64,000 bases of DNA from an uncultured Pseudomonadales bacterium (GTDB lineage Bacteria > Pseudomonadota > Gammaproteobacteria > Pseudomonadales > Balneatricaceae): assembly GCA_943787595.1 (NCBI GenBank), contig CALSNA010000004.1, forward strand, positions 62,001 through 126,000, read 5' to 3'. Made by a program: the position numbers and the translations under genes. The notes beneath the pieces are model-generated. The model was not told the origin of the DNA. It did no database searches and saw only the letters and a program-made list of their open reading frames with translations. Of the stretch, positions 19,626 to 30,122 are shown piece by piece. Each line of letters begins with the position of its first letter. Position 1 is the stretch's first letter.

Positions 19626-21782
19626 ATGATTTATGCAAGTGAAGCCATTCAAGTCGAGATGGTTGATGATAAGTTTGCTAAACTGACCTTCAATAGTGCT
19701 AATCAGTCTGTTAACAAGTTTGATCAGAGCACTTTGAGAGAACTTAATCAGGCCGTTACAGAGATTCAAGCCACCCCAAACTTGCAAGGCTTGATGATAA
19801 CCAGTGCCAAAGCTAGTTTTTTAGTTGGTGCCGATATTACTGAGTTTTCGCAACTATTTTCTGTTCCTGAAGCACAATTGATACGTAAGTTTTGCTGGGT
19901 CAATGATCTATTTTGTGCCATTGAAGATTTGCCCCTACCCACGGTTAGTCTGATCAATGGCCTAGCTCTCGGTGGTGGATTTGAGATATGTCTTGCCACT
20001 GATTACCGTATTATGTCTACAGCTGCCAGGGTGGGTTTACCTGAAACTAAGCTGGGTCTCTATCCTGGCTGGGGCGGCACTGTGCGTTTACCTAGACTGA
20101 TTGGTGCTGATAAAGCTTTGGACTGGATTTGCACTGGTAATGACAAAACGGCTGATATAGCTTCTAGGGATGGTGCTGTTGATAGCGTAGTAGCACCAGA
20201 ATTGCTTGAGCATGCAGGCCTATCATTATTGCAGCGCTGTTTTTGTGGTGAGCTGGACTACCGTAATAAGCGGGCTGAAAAACAGGCTAAAATTAGTCTG
20301 CAAGCCATTGAAGAAATGGTGGCATTCGCAACAACTAAGGGACTAGCGCCTAAGACTGGAGCTCACTACCCAGCCCTTGCAATGGCTATCAATACTATTC
20401 AACAGCATGCGTCAATGGAACGTGATGAAGCACTGGCCATTGAGTCAACTGGGTTTGCCAAACTAGCCAAATCTAGTGTTGCTACTAATCTGATAGGGCT
20501 GTTCTTGAATGACCAGTATCTAAAGAAAAATGTTAAGCTATTGAAGCCAAAAGCTTTACCGGTAACACAAGCGGCTGTCTTAGGTGCTGGTATTATGGGA
20601 GGAGGTATCGCGTACCAGTCTGCACTTAAGGGAGTGCCGATCCACATGAAAGATATTGAAACACCAGCTTTGCAGTGTGGTCTGGATGAAGCGGGTAAAC
20701 TGTTAGCCAAGCAGGTTAGTCGTGGTCGTATTAATAAGGCTAAAATGGCCCAGGTGCTGTCACGGATCCAGCCAACCTTAGACTATAACAATTTTGACAC
20801 TGTAGATCTGGTGGTGGAAGCTGTAGTTGAGAATCCAATTGTTAAGAAACGTGTATTGGCTGAACTGGAAACACACGTCGCGGCTGATACTGTAATTACT
20901 TCTAATACCTCGACTATTTCAATCAACCAGCTGGCTGGCAGTTTGCAAGAGCCAAGTCGCTTCTGTGGTATGCACTTCTTCAATCCGGTAGCACTCATGC
21001 CTCTGGTAGAAATAATCTGCGGTGATCAAAGTAGCGAGGCAACCATTGCCACAGCGGTAGCTTTCGCTAACCAGATTGGCAAAAAGCCAGTGGTGGTTCG
21101 TGACTGTCCTGGATTTTTTGTCAATCGGGTGTTGTTCCCCTACTTTGGTGGTTTTAACCACTTGGTGGATGAGGGGGTTGACTTTCGCCGTATCGATAGG
21201 GTCATGACAGCCTTTGGCTGGCCAATGGGACCAGCTCATTTGCTGGATGTGATAGGCATTGATACGGCTCATCATGCTCAGGCAGTTTTAGCAGAAGGTT
21301 TCCCTGAACGTATGGCTTATGCTGGTAACAGTGCCATTGATAGACTGTATCAGGCAAACCGTTTGGGCCAAAAAAATAGCGTGGGGTTTTACAGTTACGT
21401 GGCAGACTCCAAGGGGCGCCTGCAAAAGGCTAATGATGATACTGTTGATAAAATATTGCCACCACGACGTGATCTTATAGGGAAAGTAAGTGACACTGTA
21501 ATCATCCAGCGCATAATGATCCCGATGTGTCTAGAGGTTCTACGTTGTCTGCAGGAAAACATCATTGCTTCACCCGCGGAAGCGGATTTAGCACTGGTTT
21601 ATGGCCTTGGTTTTCCTTCATTTCTGGGTGGTGCTTGCAAATACATAGATGCCATAGGCTTGGTAGAATTCTATCGTCAAGCAGAACTTTATCACGATAT
21701 CAGTCCGCTCTATCAGGCACCGGCTTCATTGCGTAGTTCAGCCAGTCCAGATACGACATTATATGATATTGCCATTAGCTAA
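19626..21782 (+). CDS. fadB: Fatty acid oxidation complex alpha subunit FadB
   Basis: A 718-residue bifunctional beta-oxidation enzyme (E. coli FadB 729). The N-terminal crotonase half has the catalytic Glu pair in GGGFEICLATDYR and GLPETKLGLYPGWGG. The C-terminal hydroxyacyl-CoA dehydrogenase half has the NAD motif GAGIMGGG, SNTSTISINQLA and the catalytic His in GMHFFNPV. The order and spacing are FadB rather than FadJ, as shown by the N-terminal SVNKFD and the conserved GWPMGPAHLLDVIGIDTAHH. The thiolase partner FadA, normally encoded immediately downstream, is not found in the 279 bases that follow or elsewhere in the window. Confidence 0.94.
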   Translation: MIYASEAIQVEMVDDKFAKLTFNSANQSVNKFDQSTLRELNQAVTEIQATPNLQGLMITSAKASFLVGADITEFSQLFSVPEAQLIRKFCWVNDLFCAIEDLPLPTVSLINGLALGGGFEICLATDYRIMSTAARVGLPETKLGLYPGWGGTVRLPRLIGADKALDWICTGNDKTADIASRDGAVDSVVAPELLEHAGLSLLQRCFCGELDYRNKRAEKQAKISLQAIEEMVAFATTKGLAPKTGAHYPALAMAINTIQQHASMERDEALAIESTGFAKLAKSSVATNLIGLFLNDQYLKKNVKLLKPKALPVTQAAVLGAGIMGGGIAYQSALKGVPIHMKDIETPALQCGLDEAGKLLAKQVSRGRINKAKMAQVLSRIQPTLDYNNFDTVDLVVEAVVENPIVKKRVLAELETHVAADTVITSNTSTISINQLAGSLQEPSRFCGMHFFNPVALMPLVEIICGDQSSEATIATAVAFANQIGKKPVVVRDCPGFFVNRVLFPYFGGFNHLVDEGVDFRRIDRVMTAFGWPMGPAHLLDVIGIDTAHHAQAVLAEGFPERMAYAGNSAIDRLYQANRLGQKNSVGFYSYVADSKGRLQKANDDTVDKILPPRRDLIGKVSDTVIIQRIMIPMCLEVLRCLQENIIASPAEADLALVYGLGFPSFLGGACKYIDAIGLVEFYRQAELYHDISPLYQAPASLRSSASPDTTLYDIAIS

Positions 21783-22061
21783 CGGCGTAATTCTAAGATA
21801 GATCTGATGGGCACTGATGTTGATGAGGCTGTGTTGATTAAGCTCTGGTGCAATTTAATGGATGTCAGCATGCCAATGGAAGTGCTGTTTGTTACTAAAC
21901 GTATCTGTAAGGACAAGATTTGATAAACACAGAATTTTCACAAACAAACCAGTTATCCATTCAGTGAGACAAATAAAAAGACGTGTTGATAATCACTAAG
22001 AAGAGTCGTCACGGATTTATCTGTAAACGGCTGTGCTCAAGATATGCTGAAAAATGTAGAA

Positions 22062-22577
22062 TCATTGCTTGGGAGCCGCCACAGTTGTGGGTAAATCAGT
22101 ATGTTTTACGTGAGATATAATGAGTTTTGTCATGTCATCCAGCAACTGTTGCCAGGCCACCTGTTCCCGGATTTGCGACGCTGTGTGCAGGTCAGCAGCA
22201 TCCACCATCGTCCTGACCTGCAAAGGCACGATATGCCGTTCACCCGGTTCCATCACAAGCCGTAAACCGGTCCGTAGCTGCAAAGTAAAACGCTGCACCT
22301 GACCATCCTGAGCCAATACCGATGCCTCACGGTTACGCCTGGTTCCAGATAACTCCAGCAATGGATAAGCCAACTCTGCCGTCGTCGCCAGTAATATAAC
22401 CTCTGCCCCATAACCCCGCAGTCGTTCATGCACCGACCGAGTCAACACAGCATCATCACCCAGCACATGCACACGCATTGGTACCGCACCCGAACCCTGC
22501 AAATGGAAACCACACCCGGTTAGTAATACAGCCAGCCCCAGCAACCCGACAGCCATAACCTTCATTGACCTGTTCAT
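22062..22577 (-). CDS. lptE: LPS-assembly lipoprotein LptE
   Basis: A 171-residue outer-membrane lipoprotein that plugs the LptD barrel and helps insert lipopolysaccharide. The signal peptide ends in the lipobox LLTGCGFHLQG, the most conserved LptE string. An ATG at 22577 with AGGAGG seven bases upstream is clearly the true start, although the frame extends 14 codons further into leuS. It follows leuS by 28 bases in the same direction, the usual leuS-lptE order. The next gene in that order, holA, is absent. Like leuS, it is richer in G+C than its surroundings. Confidence 0.92.
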   Translation of the reverse strand: MNRSMKVMAVGLLGLAVLLTGCGFHLQGSGAVPMRVHVLGDDAVLTRSVHERLRGYGAEVILLATTAELAYPLLELSGTRRNREASVLAQDGQVQRFTLQLRTGLRLVMEPGERHIVPLQVRTMVDAADLHTASQIREQVAWQQLLDDMTKLIISHVKHTDLPTTVAAPKQ

Positions 22578-22605
22578 CACCGCCTCCTGTGTATTACCTG
22601 ACCCA

Positions 22606-25197
22606 TCAACTAACCACAATATTCACTAACTTGCCAGGAACTACAATAATCTTACGAATCGACTGATTCCCAATAAAACGCTGGGCATTGGTATCTGCCA
22701 ACGCCAGATGCTGAATGGTATCCCGATCCGTACCTGTATCAATGCTCAACTTGCCACGCACCTTGCCATTGACCTGAATCACCATATTAATGGTCGAACT
22801 GACCAGCGCCTGTGCATCCACTTTAGGCCAGGGTGCCTGCAACACATCACCGGCAGGTTCCAGCTCCCGCCACAGTACATGACACACGTGTGGAATGATC
22901 GGCGCCAGCAACAATACCGCAGTACGCCATGCCTCATGACGTACTGCACAGCTTTGGAGGGCTGGATCATGCCAGCGGCTGATGGCATTAGTTAACTCCA
23001 TAACCGCCGCAATGGCCGTATTGAACATGTAACGTCGCTCCAGATCATCGCTCACCTTCGCAATGGTCATGTGCGTCTTACGCCGCAACGCCTGCTGGTG
23101 CTGATTCAGTCCATCAACCACCAACGCCGGTGCAACCGGACCTTCCAGATGCTGGTGAACTTGTCTCCAGAAGCGTTTGATAAAACGCTGTGCCCCTTCC
23201 AATCCCGCTGTAGACCATTCCAGAGACTGCTCCAGTGGTGCCGCAAACATCATAAATAAACGCACCGTATCCGCACCATACTGTTCAATCATCTGTTGTG
23301 GATCAACACCATTGCGCTTGGATTTGGACATCTTGCTCATGCCATCATAAACTACCGGTGTACCATCACGCGTGCAGGTCGCACCGATAATACGCCCTTG
23401 CTCATCACGCTGCGGATCAACCGCCTGCGGTGATAACCAGCGCCTGGTCCCCCTGGCATCAACCTGATAATACGTGTCCGCCAGCACCATCCCCTGGCAC
23501 AACAGCCGTTTAAATGGCTCATCTGTATGCACCAGACCAAAATCACGCATCAGCTTGTGAAAAAAACGGGCATACAACAGATGTAAGATGGCGTGCTCAA
23601 TGCCACCAATATATTGATCAACCGGCATCCAATAGTTCGCCGCACCAGGCTCCAGCATGGCCTGGTCATAGCGCGCACTGGTATAACGGGCGTAGTACCA
23701 GGCCGATTCCATAAAGGTATCAAAAGTATCGGTTTCCCGCTGAGCTGGCCCCTCACACAGGGGACAGCTCGTATTGATAAATTCGGCCAACTGCTTCAGT
23801 GGCGAACCCTGACCACTAATATCCACCTCCGTCGGTAATTCCACCGGCAGTTGTGCCTGCGGAACCGCAACTGCACCACAGTCCGGGCAGTTAATCACTG
23901 GAATTGGTGTGCCCCAATATCGCTGACGTGATATGCCCCAGTCACGCAGGCGATACTGGGTTGTCACCTTGCCCCGACCCAGACGTACCAGTTCAGCAAC
24001 AATCGCTTCAAAGGCAAGATCAAAATCCAGCTCATCATAGGGCCCCGAATTGCACAACAGGCCCTTATCCGTGTAAGCACCACGACTCAGGTCCACTGAT
24101 TTATCTGCCGTAGCCGGATAAATCACCTGGCGGATCGGTAACTCATATTGACTGGCAAACTCCCAGTCACGCTGGTCATGACCTGGGACCGCCATAATCG
24201 CCCCGGTCCCATAGTTCAGTAATACAAAATTGGCAATCCAAACCGGTATCCGCTTGCCTGTCAATGGATGCTGCGCCAGATAACCCGTATCCATACCCTG
24301 CTTTGCCAGGGTCGCCATGGCCGACTCACTCAGCGCCAGTCGCCTGCATTGGTCAATAAAATCCGCTAACCGGGTATCTGCCGTTGCCGCTTGCAATGCC
24401 AGGGGATGCTGTGGCGCCAGCGCAATATAAGTCACTCCCATAAGCGTATCTGGACGTGTGGTAAAGACTTCCAGAGCGGCGTGTCCGGCCACCTCAAAGC
24501 TCAGTGTCACCCCCCGGGAACGACCAATCCAGTTGCTTTGCATAGCCCGCACCTGCTCTGGCCACCCGTGCAACTGGTCAAGATCATCAAGCAGTTGATC
24601 CGCATAACCAGTGATTTTCAGAAACCACTGGGGAATGGCCTTGCGTTCAACTAATGCCCCTGACCGCCAGCCACGCCCGTCAATCACCTGCTCGTTAGCT
24701 AGGACCGTTTGATCAACCGGATCCCAGTTGACTACTGCATTTTTCTTGTACACTAGCCCGCGACCCATTAACTGGGTAAAAAACCATTGCTCCCAGCGGT
24801 AATAGTCCGGATCACACGTAGCCAGTTCCCGGCTCCAGTCAAAACCAAAACCCATGCGCTTGAGCTGCTTGCGCATGTAGTCAATATTGGCATAGGTCCA
24901 TTGGGCGGGTGCCACCTGATGCTCAATGGCAGCATTTTCGGCTGGCAGACCAAAGGCATCCCAGCCCATCGGTTGTAGCACATGTTTGCCCTGCATCCGC
25001 TGGTATCGGGAAATGACATCACCAATGGTGTAGTTGCGGACATGGCCCATGTGCAGATGGCCACTGGGGTAGGGAAACATCGACAGGCAATAGTACTTTT
25101 CCTGCTGTGGTTGATCGATCACCTGAAAGCTTTTTTGTTGTACCCAGAAAGCTTGTACATCGAGTTCTAGGGACTGGGGCTGGTAGTGTTTATTCAT
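22606..25197 (-). CDS. leuS: Leucyl-tRNA synthetase
   Basis: An 863-residue class I synthetase (E. coli 860) that charges tRNA-Leu. The HIGH-type motif HLHMGH is at residues 47-52 and the KMSKS loop reads [11 protein letters not shown]. The editing domain contains [15 protein letters not shown] and the [10 protein letters not shown] segment, and a zinc-like CPDCG is present. It is the first gene of a leftward leuS-lptE unit. The base composition is higher in G+C than the flanking genes: the 60 bases 23401-23460 hold 39 G or C and 22861-22920 hold 35, against 30 in sampled fadB rows. Confidence 0.97.
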   Translation of the reverse strand: MNKHYQPQSLELDVQAFWVQQKSFQVIDQPQQEKYYCLSMFPYPSGHLHMGHVRNYTIGDVISRYQRMQGKHVLQPMGWDAFGLPAENAAIEHQVAPAQWTYANIDYMRKQLKRMGFGFDWSRELATCDPDYYRWEQWFFTQLMGRGLVYKKNAVVNWDPVDQTVLANEQVIDGRGWRSGALVERKAIPQWFLKITGYADQLLDDLDQLHGWPEQVRAMQSNWIGRSRGVTLSFEVAGHAALEVFTTRPDTLMGVTYIALAPQHPLALQAATADTRLADFIDQCRRLALSESAMATLAKQGMDTGYLAQHPLTGKRIPVWIANFVLLNYGTGAIMAVPGHDQRDWEFASQYELPIRQVIYPATADKSVDLSRGAYTDKGLLCNSGPYDELDFDLAFEAIVAELVRLGRGKVTTQYRLRDWGISRQRYWGTPIPVINCPDCGAVAVPQAQLPVELPTEVDISGQGSPLKQLAEFINTSCPLCEGPAQRETDTFDTFMESAWYYARYTSARYDQAMLEPGAANYWMPVDQYIGGIEHAILHLLYARFFHKLMRDFGLVHTDEPFKRLLCQGMVLADTYYQVDARGTRRWLSPQAVDPQRDEQGRIIGATCTRDGTPVVYDGMSKMSKSKRNGVDPQQMIEQYGADTVRLFMMFAAPLEQSLEWSTAGLEGAQRFIKRFWRQVHQHLEGPVAPALVVDGLNQHQQALRRKTHMTIAKVSDDLERRYMFNTAIAAVMELTNAISRWHDPALQSCAVRHEAWRTAVLLLAPIIPHVCHVLWRELEPAGDVLQAPWPKVDAQALVSSTINMVIQVNGKVRGKLSIDTGTDRDTIQHLALADTNAQRFIGNQSIRKIIVVPGKLVNIVVS

Positions 25198-26210
25198 GGG
25201 TTGCCTTGACGTTGGCCCTCGGCTGGTGTGTGGTGGCCTGACTGTAACAGAATTGTCCAGAAGGCAAATTTACAGAACTTTATTAATAGTACAGCAGAGC
25301 ACTTGTTCGAGGCCGGTAAAATTGATTAAGGTCGCAAATAATTTGTAACTAATTACACTAGTATGTGGTTTCTTTTAGCACTGTGTTTGCTGTTGGCACA
25401 GTAGCCTTGATAAATAATTATATCCTGTTTCGATTAGGGTGCTACAGCGCATTAACCTATCTAAGGAAATTTATCCTGTTACTCATTTAATGTATCAGTT
25501 TAAGGGCATCATTAATACTGAAGGCAGCGCTTAAATTTGCTAGTTAAGTCATGAAATTTGGCTCCCTCATTCTGCACTGGTTGTCATCCAAAGAATGTCT
25601 ATATCTGACATAATATTCATCAATAGCATGGTTACTTGAGTGAATGAACGTTCTGAACAAGTATTTTGCCTTAATACCCTAAGCTTGGTGTAGCATATTT
25701 TACAATGTAAATTGACGTGTGACTCAATACATTGTCAATGAGTAAACGGTTTATACCATCTCATCATTTTTCTTGCTCGTTTAATAAATTATACCGATTT
25801 TTAGTGCTATCCGTCTTACTGACCATATAAGAAAATCCTATTCATCGGCTGCGTTTACTGTGCCATTAAAGTAAGTTATATAAAATCTTTTTACATGCCG
25901 CTGTTAGTCCAGTATTAAATGTGTTTTAGGCACACAGCCAAGTTACTCTACTTGAATGCCGTTAACAGAATAAGTAACACGCATTTGGTTGATTATTGAT
26001 AGGTTTTAACTACAGCTGATCATTTGTATTTGAATGTGCAGTTAATAGTGACATTTACAGACATGATTACTGCATTTAGGATGTTTAGAAAACCTTGAGT
26101 AATCTTTTGATTTTAATAAATTAATTGATAAATCATTAACTTTGGATGTGGCTTTTTGGTACGCCTATCCAAATGCTTTAAGAACGTCATGATAAATTAG
26201 GAGTTGTAAT
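25198..26210. other. 1-kb gene-free region
   Basis: No open frame with protein character is seen on either strand. It contains only short A/T-rich runs. The last 20 bases carry TAGGAG before the 26211 ATG. It separates the leuS operon from the accessory region. Confidence 0.4.
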
Positions 26211-26567
26211 ATGGCTATTTTCAGTAAACTATTCGGTTGTGATGAGGTAATTAGTCAGGGAATGAAGTGGATTGATGAAATCCACACATCTGGTACAGAA
26301 ATGATTGAGGCTAAGATAAAGGCAAAAACAGATTTGCTAGCATCTTATGCACCTTTTAAGGTGGCTCAGCGTTACTTATCGTTAATATTTGGATTTACCT
26401 TTGTCATGTCATACATCTTGATCCTGGCCTTGTTTCTTCTCGGTAAGAACATTGCAGAAGTACAGCAAATAATATCAGTGTTTAAGATAGATTGGATTAT
26501 GCTAACTATTGTAGGCTTCTATTTTGGTGGTGGTGCCTTTGAAGGTGTTTTGGGCAAAATGAAATAG
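26211..26567 (+). CDS. Small two-helix membrane protein beside holin gene
   Basis: A 118-residue protein with a soluble, partly helical N-terminal half (about 1-55) and two membrane helices (about 56-78 and 92-112). The second helix contains the Gly-rich FYFGGGAFEG. TAGGAG eight bases before the ATG supports the start. Length, topology and position just upstream of a 3-TM holin-like gene suggest a role in the same membrane process, possibly a second holin or antiholin. I recognise no named family, so function is inferred from context only. Confidence 0.65.
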   Translation: MAIFSKLFGCDEVISQGMKWIDEIHTSGTEMIEAKIKAKTDLLASYAPFKVAQRYLSLIFGFTFVMSYILILALFLLGKNIAEVQQIISVFKIDWIMLTIVGFYFGGGAFEGVLGKMK

Positions 26568-26690
26568 TAAACATATAAGTGTGTCCTATTATGGATTATG
26601 CGATTGGTGCTGATGTGCTTAATTCTTTGCAAGATACAGCACAACGCTGAAGTAATTATCACATGTAGTTAATAAATGAGAATCTAAACA

Positions 26691-27251
26691 GTGAGTATGA
26701 AATCATTCTTAACAGGTATGTTAAATGTTGCAGGTAATGCGAATCCACTAATTGGTGCAGCTACTGGCATTATCAATAGTTTTTTACCTTCGGATAAAAA
26801 ACTTTCCACGGCTAACACTGGGCAAGAGCTACTAAATGCCTACAATCAGTTACCACAAGATTCCCGTCAGCAAATTGACCAGCGGGCACAATTAGAACTA
26901 GCTAACATCCATGCTACCGTTGACAAGCTTGAAGCCATGGTAAGCGTTGAGAATGCTGGCAGTAATACACGGCCATTTATTGCATTGATGATGGCTTGGG
27001 TAGTTGCTATTGCGATCGTTGCTATGATGGGACTATGGGGCAAGGCTGTATGGTATGATCAGCAGGAATCGTTGCAAGTATTATCTGGTAGCTGGGAACT
27101 TATGTTAGTGCTGCTGGCGACCCCGACAGCTTTGTTAAGGGCTTATTTTGGTATGCGGACCAATGAGAAAAAAGCGCGTTACGCGGCAGCGATAGGCCAG
27201 CCGGTTCCTACAGGGATAGTTGCTGGATTAACTGGCTTATTGAGAAAGTGA
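26691..27251 (+). CDS. 3-TM holin-like membrane protein
   Basis: A 186-residue protein with an N-terminal Gly/Ala-rich hydrophobic segment (about 8-32), a charged helical middle, and two further membrane helices (about 96-116 and 130-148). The segment NTRPFIALMMAW, which follows a long helical stretch ending near VENAGS, resembles the (S/N)TRPxIALMMAW element of 3-TM phage and gene-transfer-agent holins. Such proteins make pores that let a muramidase reach the cell wall. The start is GTG (a second in-frame ATG is two codons on) and has only a weak ribosome site. A 19-codon mini frame lies at 26591-26650 between this gene and the previous one. Confidence 0.6.
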   Translation: MSMKSFLTGMLNVAGNANPLIGAATGIINSFLPSDKKLSTANTGQELLNAYNQLPQDSRQQIDQRAQLELANIHATVDKLEAMVSVENAGSNTRPFIALMMAWVVAIAIVAMMGLWGKAVWYDQQESLQVLSGSWELMLVLLATPTALLRAYFGMRTNEKKARYAAAIGQPVPTGIVAGLTGLLRK

Positions 27252-27991
27252 CATTTTTTGATTTGGTAAGTAAGCGCAATGATGCTCTTTATATCTCTGA
27301 CTCAAACATGATGATCATTAGCGATGCTAAATTGGTTTAGTATTAAATAGAGGCCATAAATAATGCTATGTACTAGTCTGATTAACACATAATATGGCAG
27401 GTGGACTTTAAATTTAATTGTAAACCAGTTTGCATCCGGGCGGTGAACTAGCATTGAACCACTGCATTTATTTTGCCTATTTAGCCAGATATAGTCTATT
27501 TGATTTACTGGACAATGATCTGTGGGTTTTTTTGATGACTGTCTAAATTATATATTTGCATTATTTCCTAGCCACTGCTCTACCCCGATCATCCGTACCA
27601 TACATAGGAGTAATACAACGCTGAACTTACGTATTAGGGCAATGAGCAAGCCTTTGAGCCCATCTATGTGGCTAATTAGCATACCTTTGTATGTTAGTTT
27701 TAAGTTAAGCTCAAATACCCAACCAAATTTAGCATCTGTACGCTTTGCCAGTTGCACTGAGGCCGACTCTATTCACTTAAAACATCATGCATGTCTGTGT
27801 TGATTACGGGAATGATGTGGCCATGCTATGGTGACTGATGCCTTTGGCAAATTTGTTATTGTTTGCCCAACTAAGGCTTTAGTATGTTGCATCAGGCACG
27901 ACATATTTCAATTCTTCATTTTTCGATTTTAATATATACTAATAAGGCCAGATCTATATTTCTGTAAATATTTCTTTAAATAAAATGAATA
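27252..27991. other. Gene-free region between holin-like gene and AT-rich island
   Basis: Short frames on both strands (around 27522-27803) are mutually overlapping and have no ribosome sites. I see no phage structural gene, integrase or attachment-site repeat. The AT content rises sharply from about 27900. Confidence 0.4.
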
Positions 27992-29383
27992 TCAATTGTC
28001 GTTTATTTGACAACTTAATAAAAATTTGAAACTTGGGCTTATATCACTGAGCACCTGAAATAAAATATTACACATATCGGGATTTTTTAAAATAAGTTTA
28101 TTAAATATTTTGAATTTTTTATCTTTATCGTTATATTGTAATTCTCGGTTATGTACATCGATAATCTTTTTTTTCCGAATAACGTTCTTAAGTGATGAGT
28201 ACTCAGGGTTATGGTGAATTTCATATGCTAATCTTTCATGTGGTTGTTGAGATAATGCCTTTAATAGCATGAAATAAAGTTCCGGATCATATCGATCTAG
28301 CATAAATGATCTTTTGATTGCATTGAATCCCTCAACATATTTTTTTAAGGCAAGCAAGGTTTTACTAAGATTCTTTTGAGCTTCAGCATTAGATGGAACC
28401 AAGCGTGTTAAATTATTAAATTCATGTAGTGATTTTTGCATACTCCCAGAGTTATAAAGTGCAATTCCATATTGATTTATAGCGCCCGGATTATGTGGAT
28501 ATTTATCTAATATTTTTTGATATTTTTTAATAGACTCTTCATGATTATTTAACTTAATTAGGGCTTTTCCTTGATGAAAAATTAGAATAATATTATTTGA
28601 ATATGGAGCTTGAATCATACCCCAAATAGCAAGAGATTTTTCATATTCATATTGCTCAAACCAGTTTAAACCTTCGAGAAATAATGAAATTGCAAGGCGC
28701 TTACTATCTGAATTTATTGTTCTTAAATCATAAGCTAAATCGTCTATTTTATCGAATTTTCTAGATATTGCATAATAGTGACCAAGCAAAAATGGATCTT
28801 GTAACTGTAATATATACTTGGCTACATCATATAATAATAGCTCTAAATTCTTTATACTATCACTGAATTTTACAGGGATAGTATCAGGTATATTAAGAAT
28901 TACTTTTATTTCTTGAGTATCTGGTAAAAATTTTACGGATGCTAGTATATCTTTACTATTCTTTCCTATAATAAACATCAATACTCTACTAATATCATTA
29001 AACGTAATACCTTTTATAATTTCTGTATTTTCAATATCTGCATACATCCTTGAAGCGTAGGATAAATCATCTTCACTTTCTACATTATAAATATCTAAAC
29101 CATTATGTATAAGCGCTACTGTAGATCTAATTTCAGTCATATGATCGTTGATTATATGAGTAATGTTTTCACTATAATAACCCTGTTCCTCAAGTGATTT
29201 TGACACACTACTGACTTTGAAAAATAACTTTGTTTCAATTCTAAATAAAAAAATAATCAGAGTAATCAATATTATTGATTTCAATGGAGTAGACAAAATT
29301 GAGATAATAATTTGCTTTATAATATTAAAAAAACTCTTAATGTAGAACACATTATTTATAATTATTTTAATGAAATTATTCAT
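27992..29383 (-). CDS. Membrane-anchored TPR protein, function unknown
   Basis: A 463-residue protein whose N-terminus has one strong membrane helix (about residues 32-48) after an Ile-rich amphipathic lead. Residues 55-205 form a beta/alpha domain ending with AKYILQLQDPFLLGHYYA. Residues 225-390 are helical repeats with clear TPR spacing (IKKYQKILDKYPHNPGAINQ, SLHEFNNLTRLVPSNAEAQ). It is highly AT-rich, using mostly A/T-ending codons, unlike the chromosomal genes around it. It runs in the same direction as the GH108 muramidase upstream, with 193 bases between. TPR parts normally bind other proteins; the partner is unknown. Confidence 0.7.
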   Translation of the reverse strand: MNNFIKIIINNVFYIKSFFNIIKQIIISILSTPLKSIILITLIIFLFRIETKLFFKVSSVSKSLEEQGYYSENITHIINDHMTEIRSTVALIHNGLDIYNVESEDDLSYASRMYADIENTEIIKGITFNDISRVLMFIIGKNSKDILASVKFLPDTQEIKVILNIPDTIPVKFSDSIKNLELLLYDVAKYILQLQDPFLLGHYYAISRKFDKIDDLAYDLRTINSDSKRLAISLFLEGLNWFEQYEYEKSLAIWGMIQAPYSNNIILIFHQGKALIKLNNHEESIKKYQKILDKYPHNPGAINQYGIALYNSGSMQKSLHEFNNLTRLVPSNAEAQKNLSKTLLALKKYVEGFNAIKRSFMLDRYDPELYFMLLKALSQQPHERLAYEIHHNPEYSSLKNVIRKKKIIDVHNRELQYNDKDKKFKIFNKLILKNPDMCNILFQVLSDISPSFKFLLSCQINDN

Positions 29384-29458
29384 ATTTTAGTGAAATACTT
29401 TTAATTTATTTTCATAGATATACGAAGCACTATATTTTATCAGGTATATTTTTAAGGC

Positions 29459-29517
29459 AAATTAATTAATTTTGTAAATTAAAAATTATCACTTGAATTG
29501 GAAAAATTAATTAATTT
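29459..29517. repeat. Two identical 14-bp palindromes (operator-like)
   Basis: AAATTAATTAATTT, a perfect palindrome, occurs at 29459-29472 and again at 29504-29517, 45 bases apart centre to centre. Both lie in the 193-base leader of the TPR gene, downstream of the muramidase stop. The spacing is close to four helical turns, as expected for a pair of repressor sites. The region is so AT-rich that chance cannot be excluded. Confidence 0.4.
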
Positions 29518-29576
29518 TTTTCAAGAAATTTTTTTATTATATATTATGAGCAAGTCAAGTGAATGATTTAATTTTA

Positions 29577-30122
29577 TTATGAAACCCGATTATTAAGCCA
29601 ACCGTATAAATATTTCTCGTCTTTTTGGCGTCGCTCAGTTAGATCAAAATAGAAAGCGCCTTGCAATACATTTAAACCACGATGAAGTACGATTTCTCCT
29701 TCTTTTCCACGCTTTGCTAGATACTTTTTTAATGCTGATAGAGTTGCCGGTCCTATATCACCATCGATTTTTATGTCGTTATATAGTTTCCCCATATTAT
29801 TGAGTGCATTTAATGCTCGTTGCAGTGTTTCAGCTGCTCTTCCAACTCCTTGGTTAACACCAGTATCAATTAATTCTGCAGCCACTATATCTGATAAATG
29901 CTCCACTTGATCCAGTGCGAGTGCATCCCAATATCGCTTAACATAAATCTCAGAGGCTAGGCTTTTTGGCATATCACGCATTGCTCCAGTATAGTCATTT
30001 TTAAGAGCTACACGCTTGGTAATACCCCAATTTGTCTCACCTCCAGAGTCACTGGGATCATTTACATAACCGCCTTCAACTTTCAGTACATGCTCTATCG
30101 ATTTTTTTTTAAGTTGACTCAT
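29577..30122 (-). CDS. GH108 phage-type muramidase (endolysin)
   Basis: A 181-residue glycoside hydrolase family 108 protein (N-acetylmuramidase with C-terminal peptidoglycan-binding part). The catalytic motif EGGYVNDPSDSGGETNWGIT is complete, with Glu as the proposed acid. Further family strings are IYVKRYWDAL, ELIDTGVNQG and DGDIGPATLSAL. It lacks a signal peptide, so it would need a holin to reach the wall. The start at 30122 is chosen because ACAGGAAA lies seven bases upstream and the family begins here. Codon use is strongly AT-biased. It is divergent from the HTH gene across 462 bases. Confidence 0.88.
   Translation of the reverse strand: MSQLKKKSIEHVLKVEGGYVNDPSDSGGETNWGITKRVALKNDYTGAMRDMPKSLASEIYVKRYWDALALDQVEHLSDIVAAELIDTGVNQGVGRAAETLQRALNALNNMGKLYNDIKIDGDIGPATLSALKKYLAKRGKEGEIVLHRGLNVLQGAFYFDLTERRQKDEKYLYGWLNNRVS

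Noticed and set aside
22578-22619. Longer LptE starting inside leuS
   Set aside because: The ATG at 22577 has a perfect AGGAGG at the right distance and a normal lipoprotein signal peptide.
27548-27757. Leftward 69-codon hydrophobic frame
   Set aside because: No ribosome site and fully overlapped by an equally plausible frame on the other strand.
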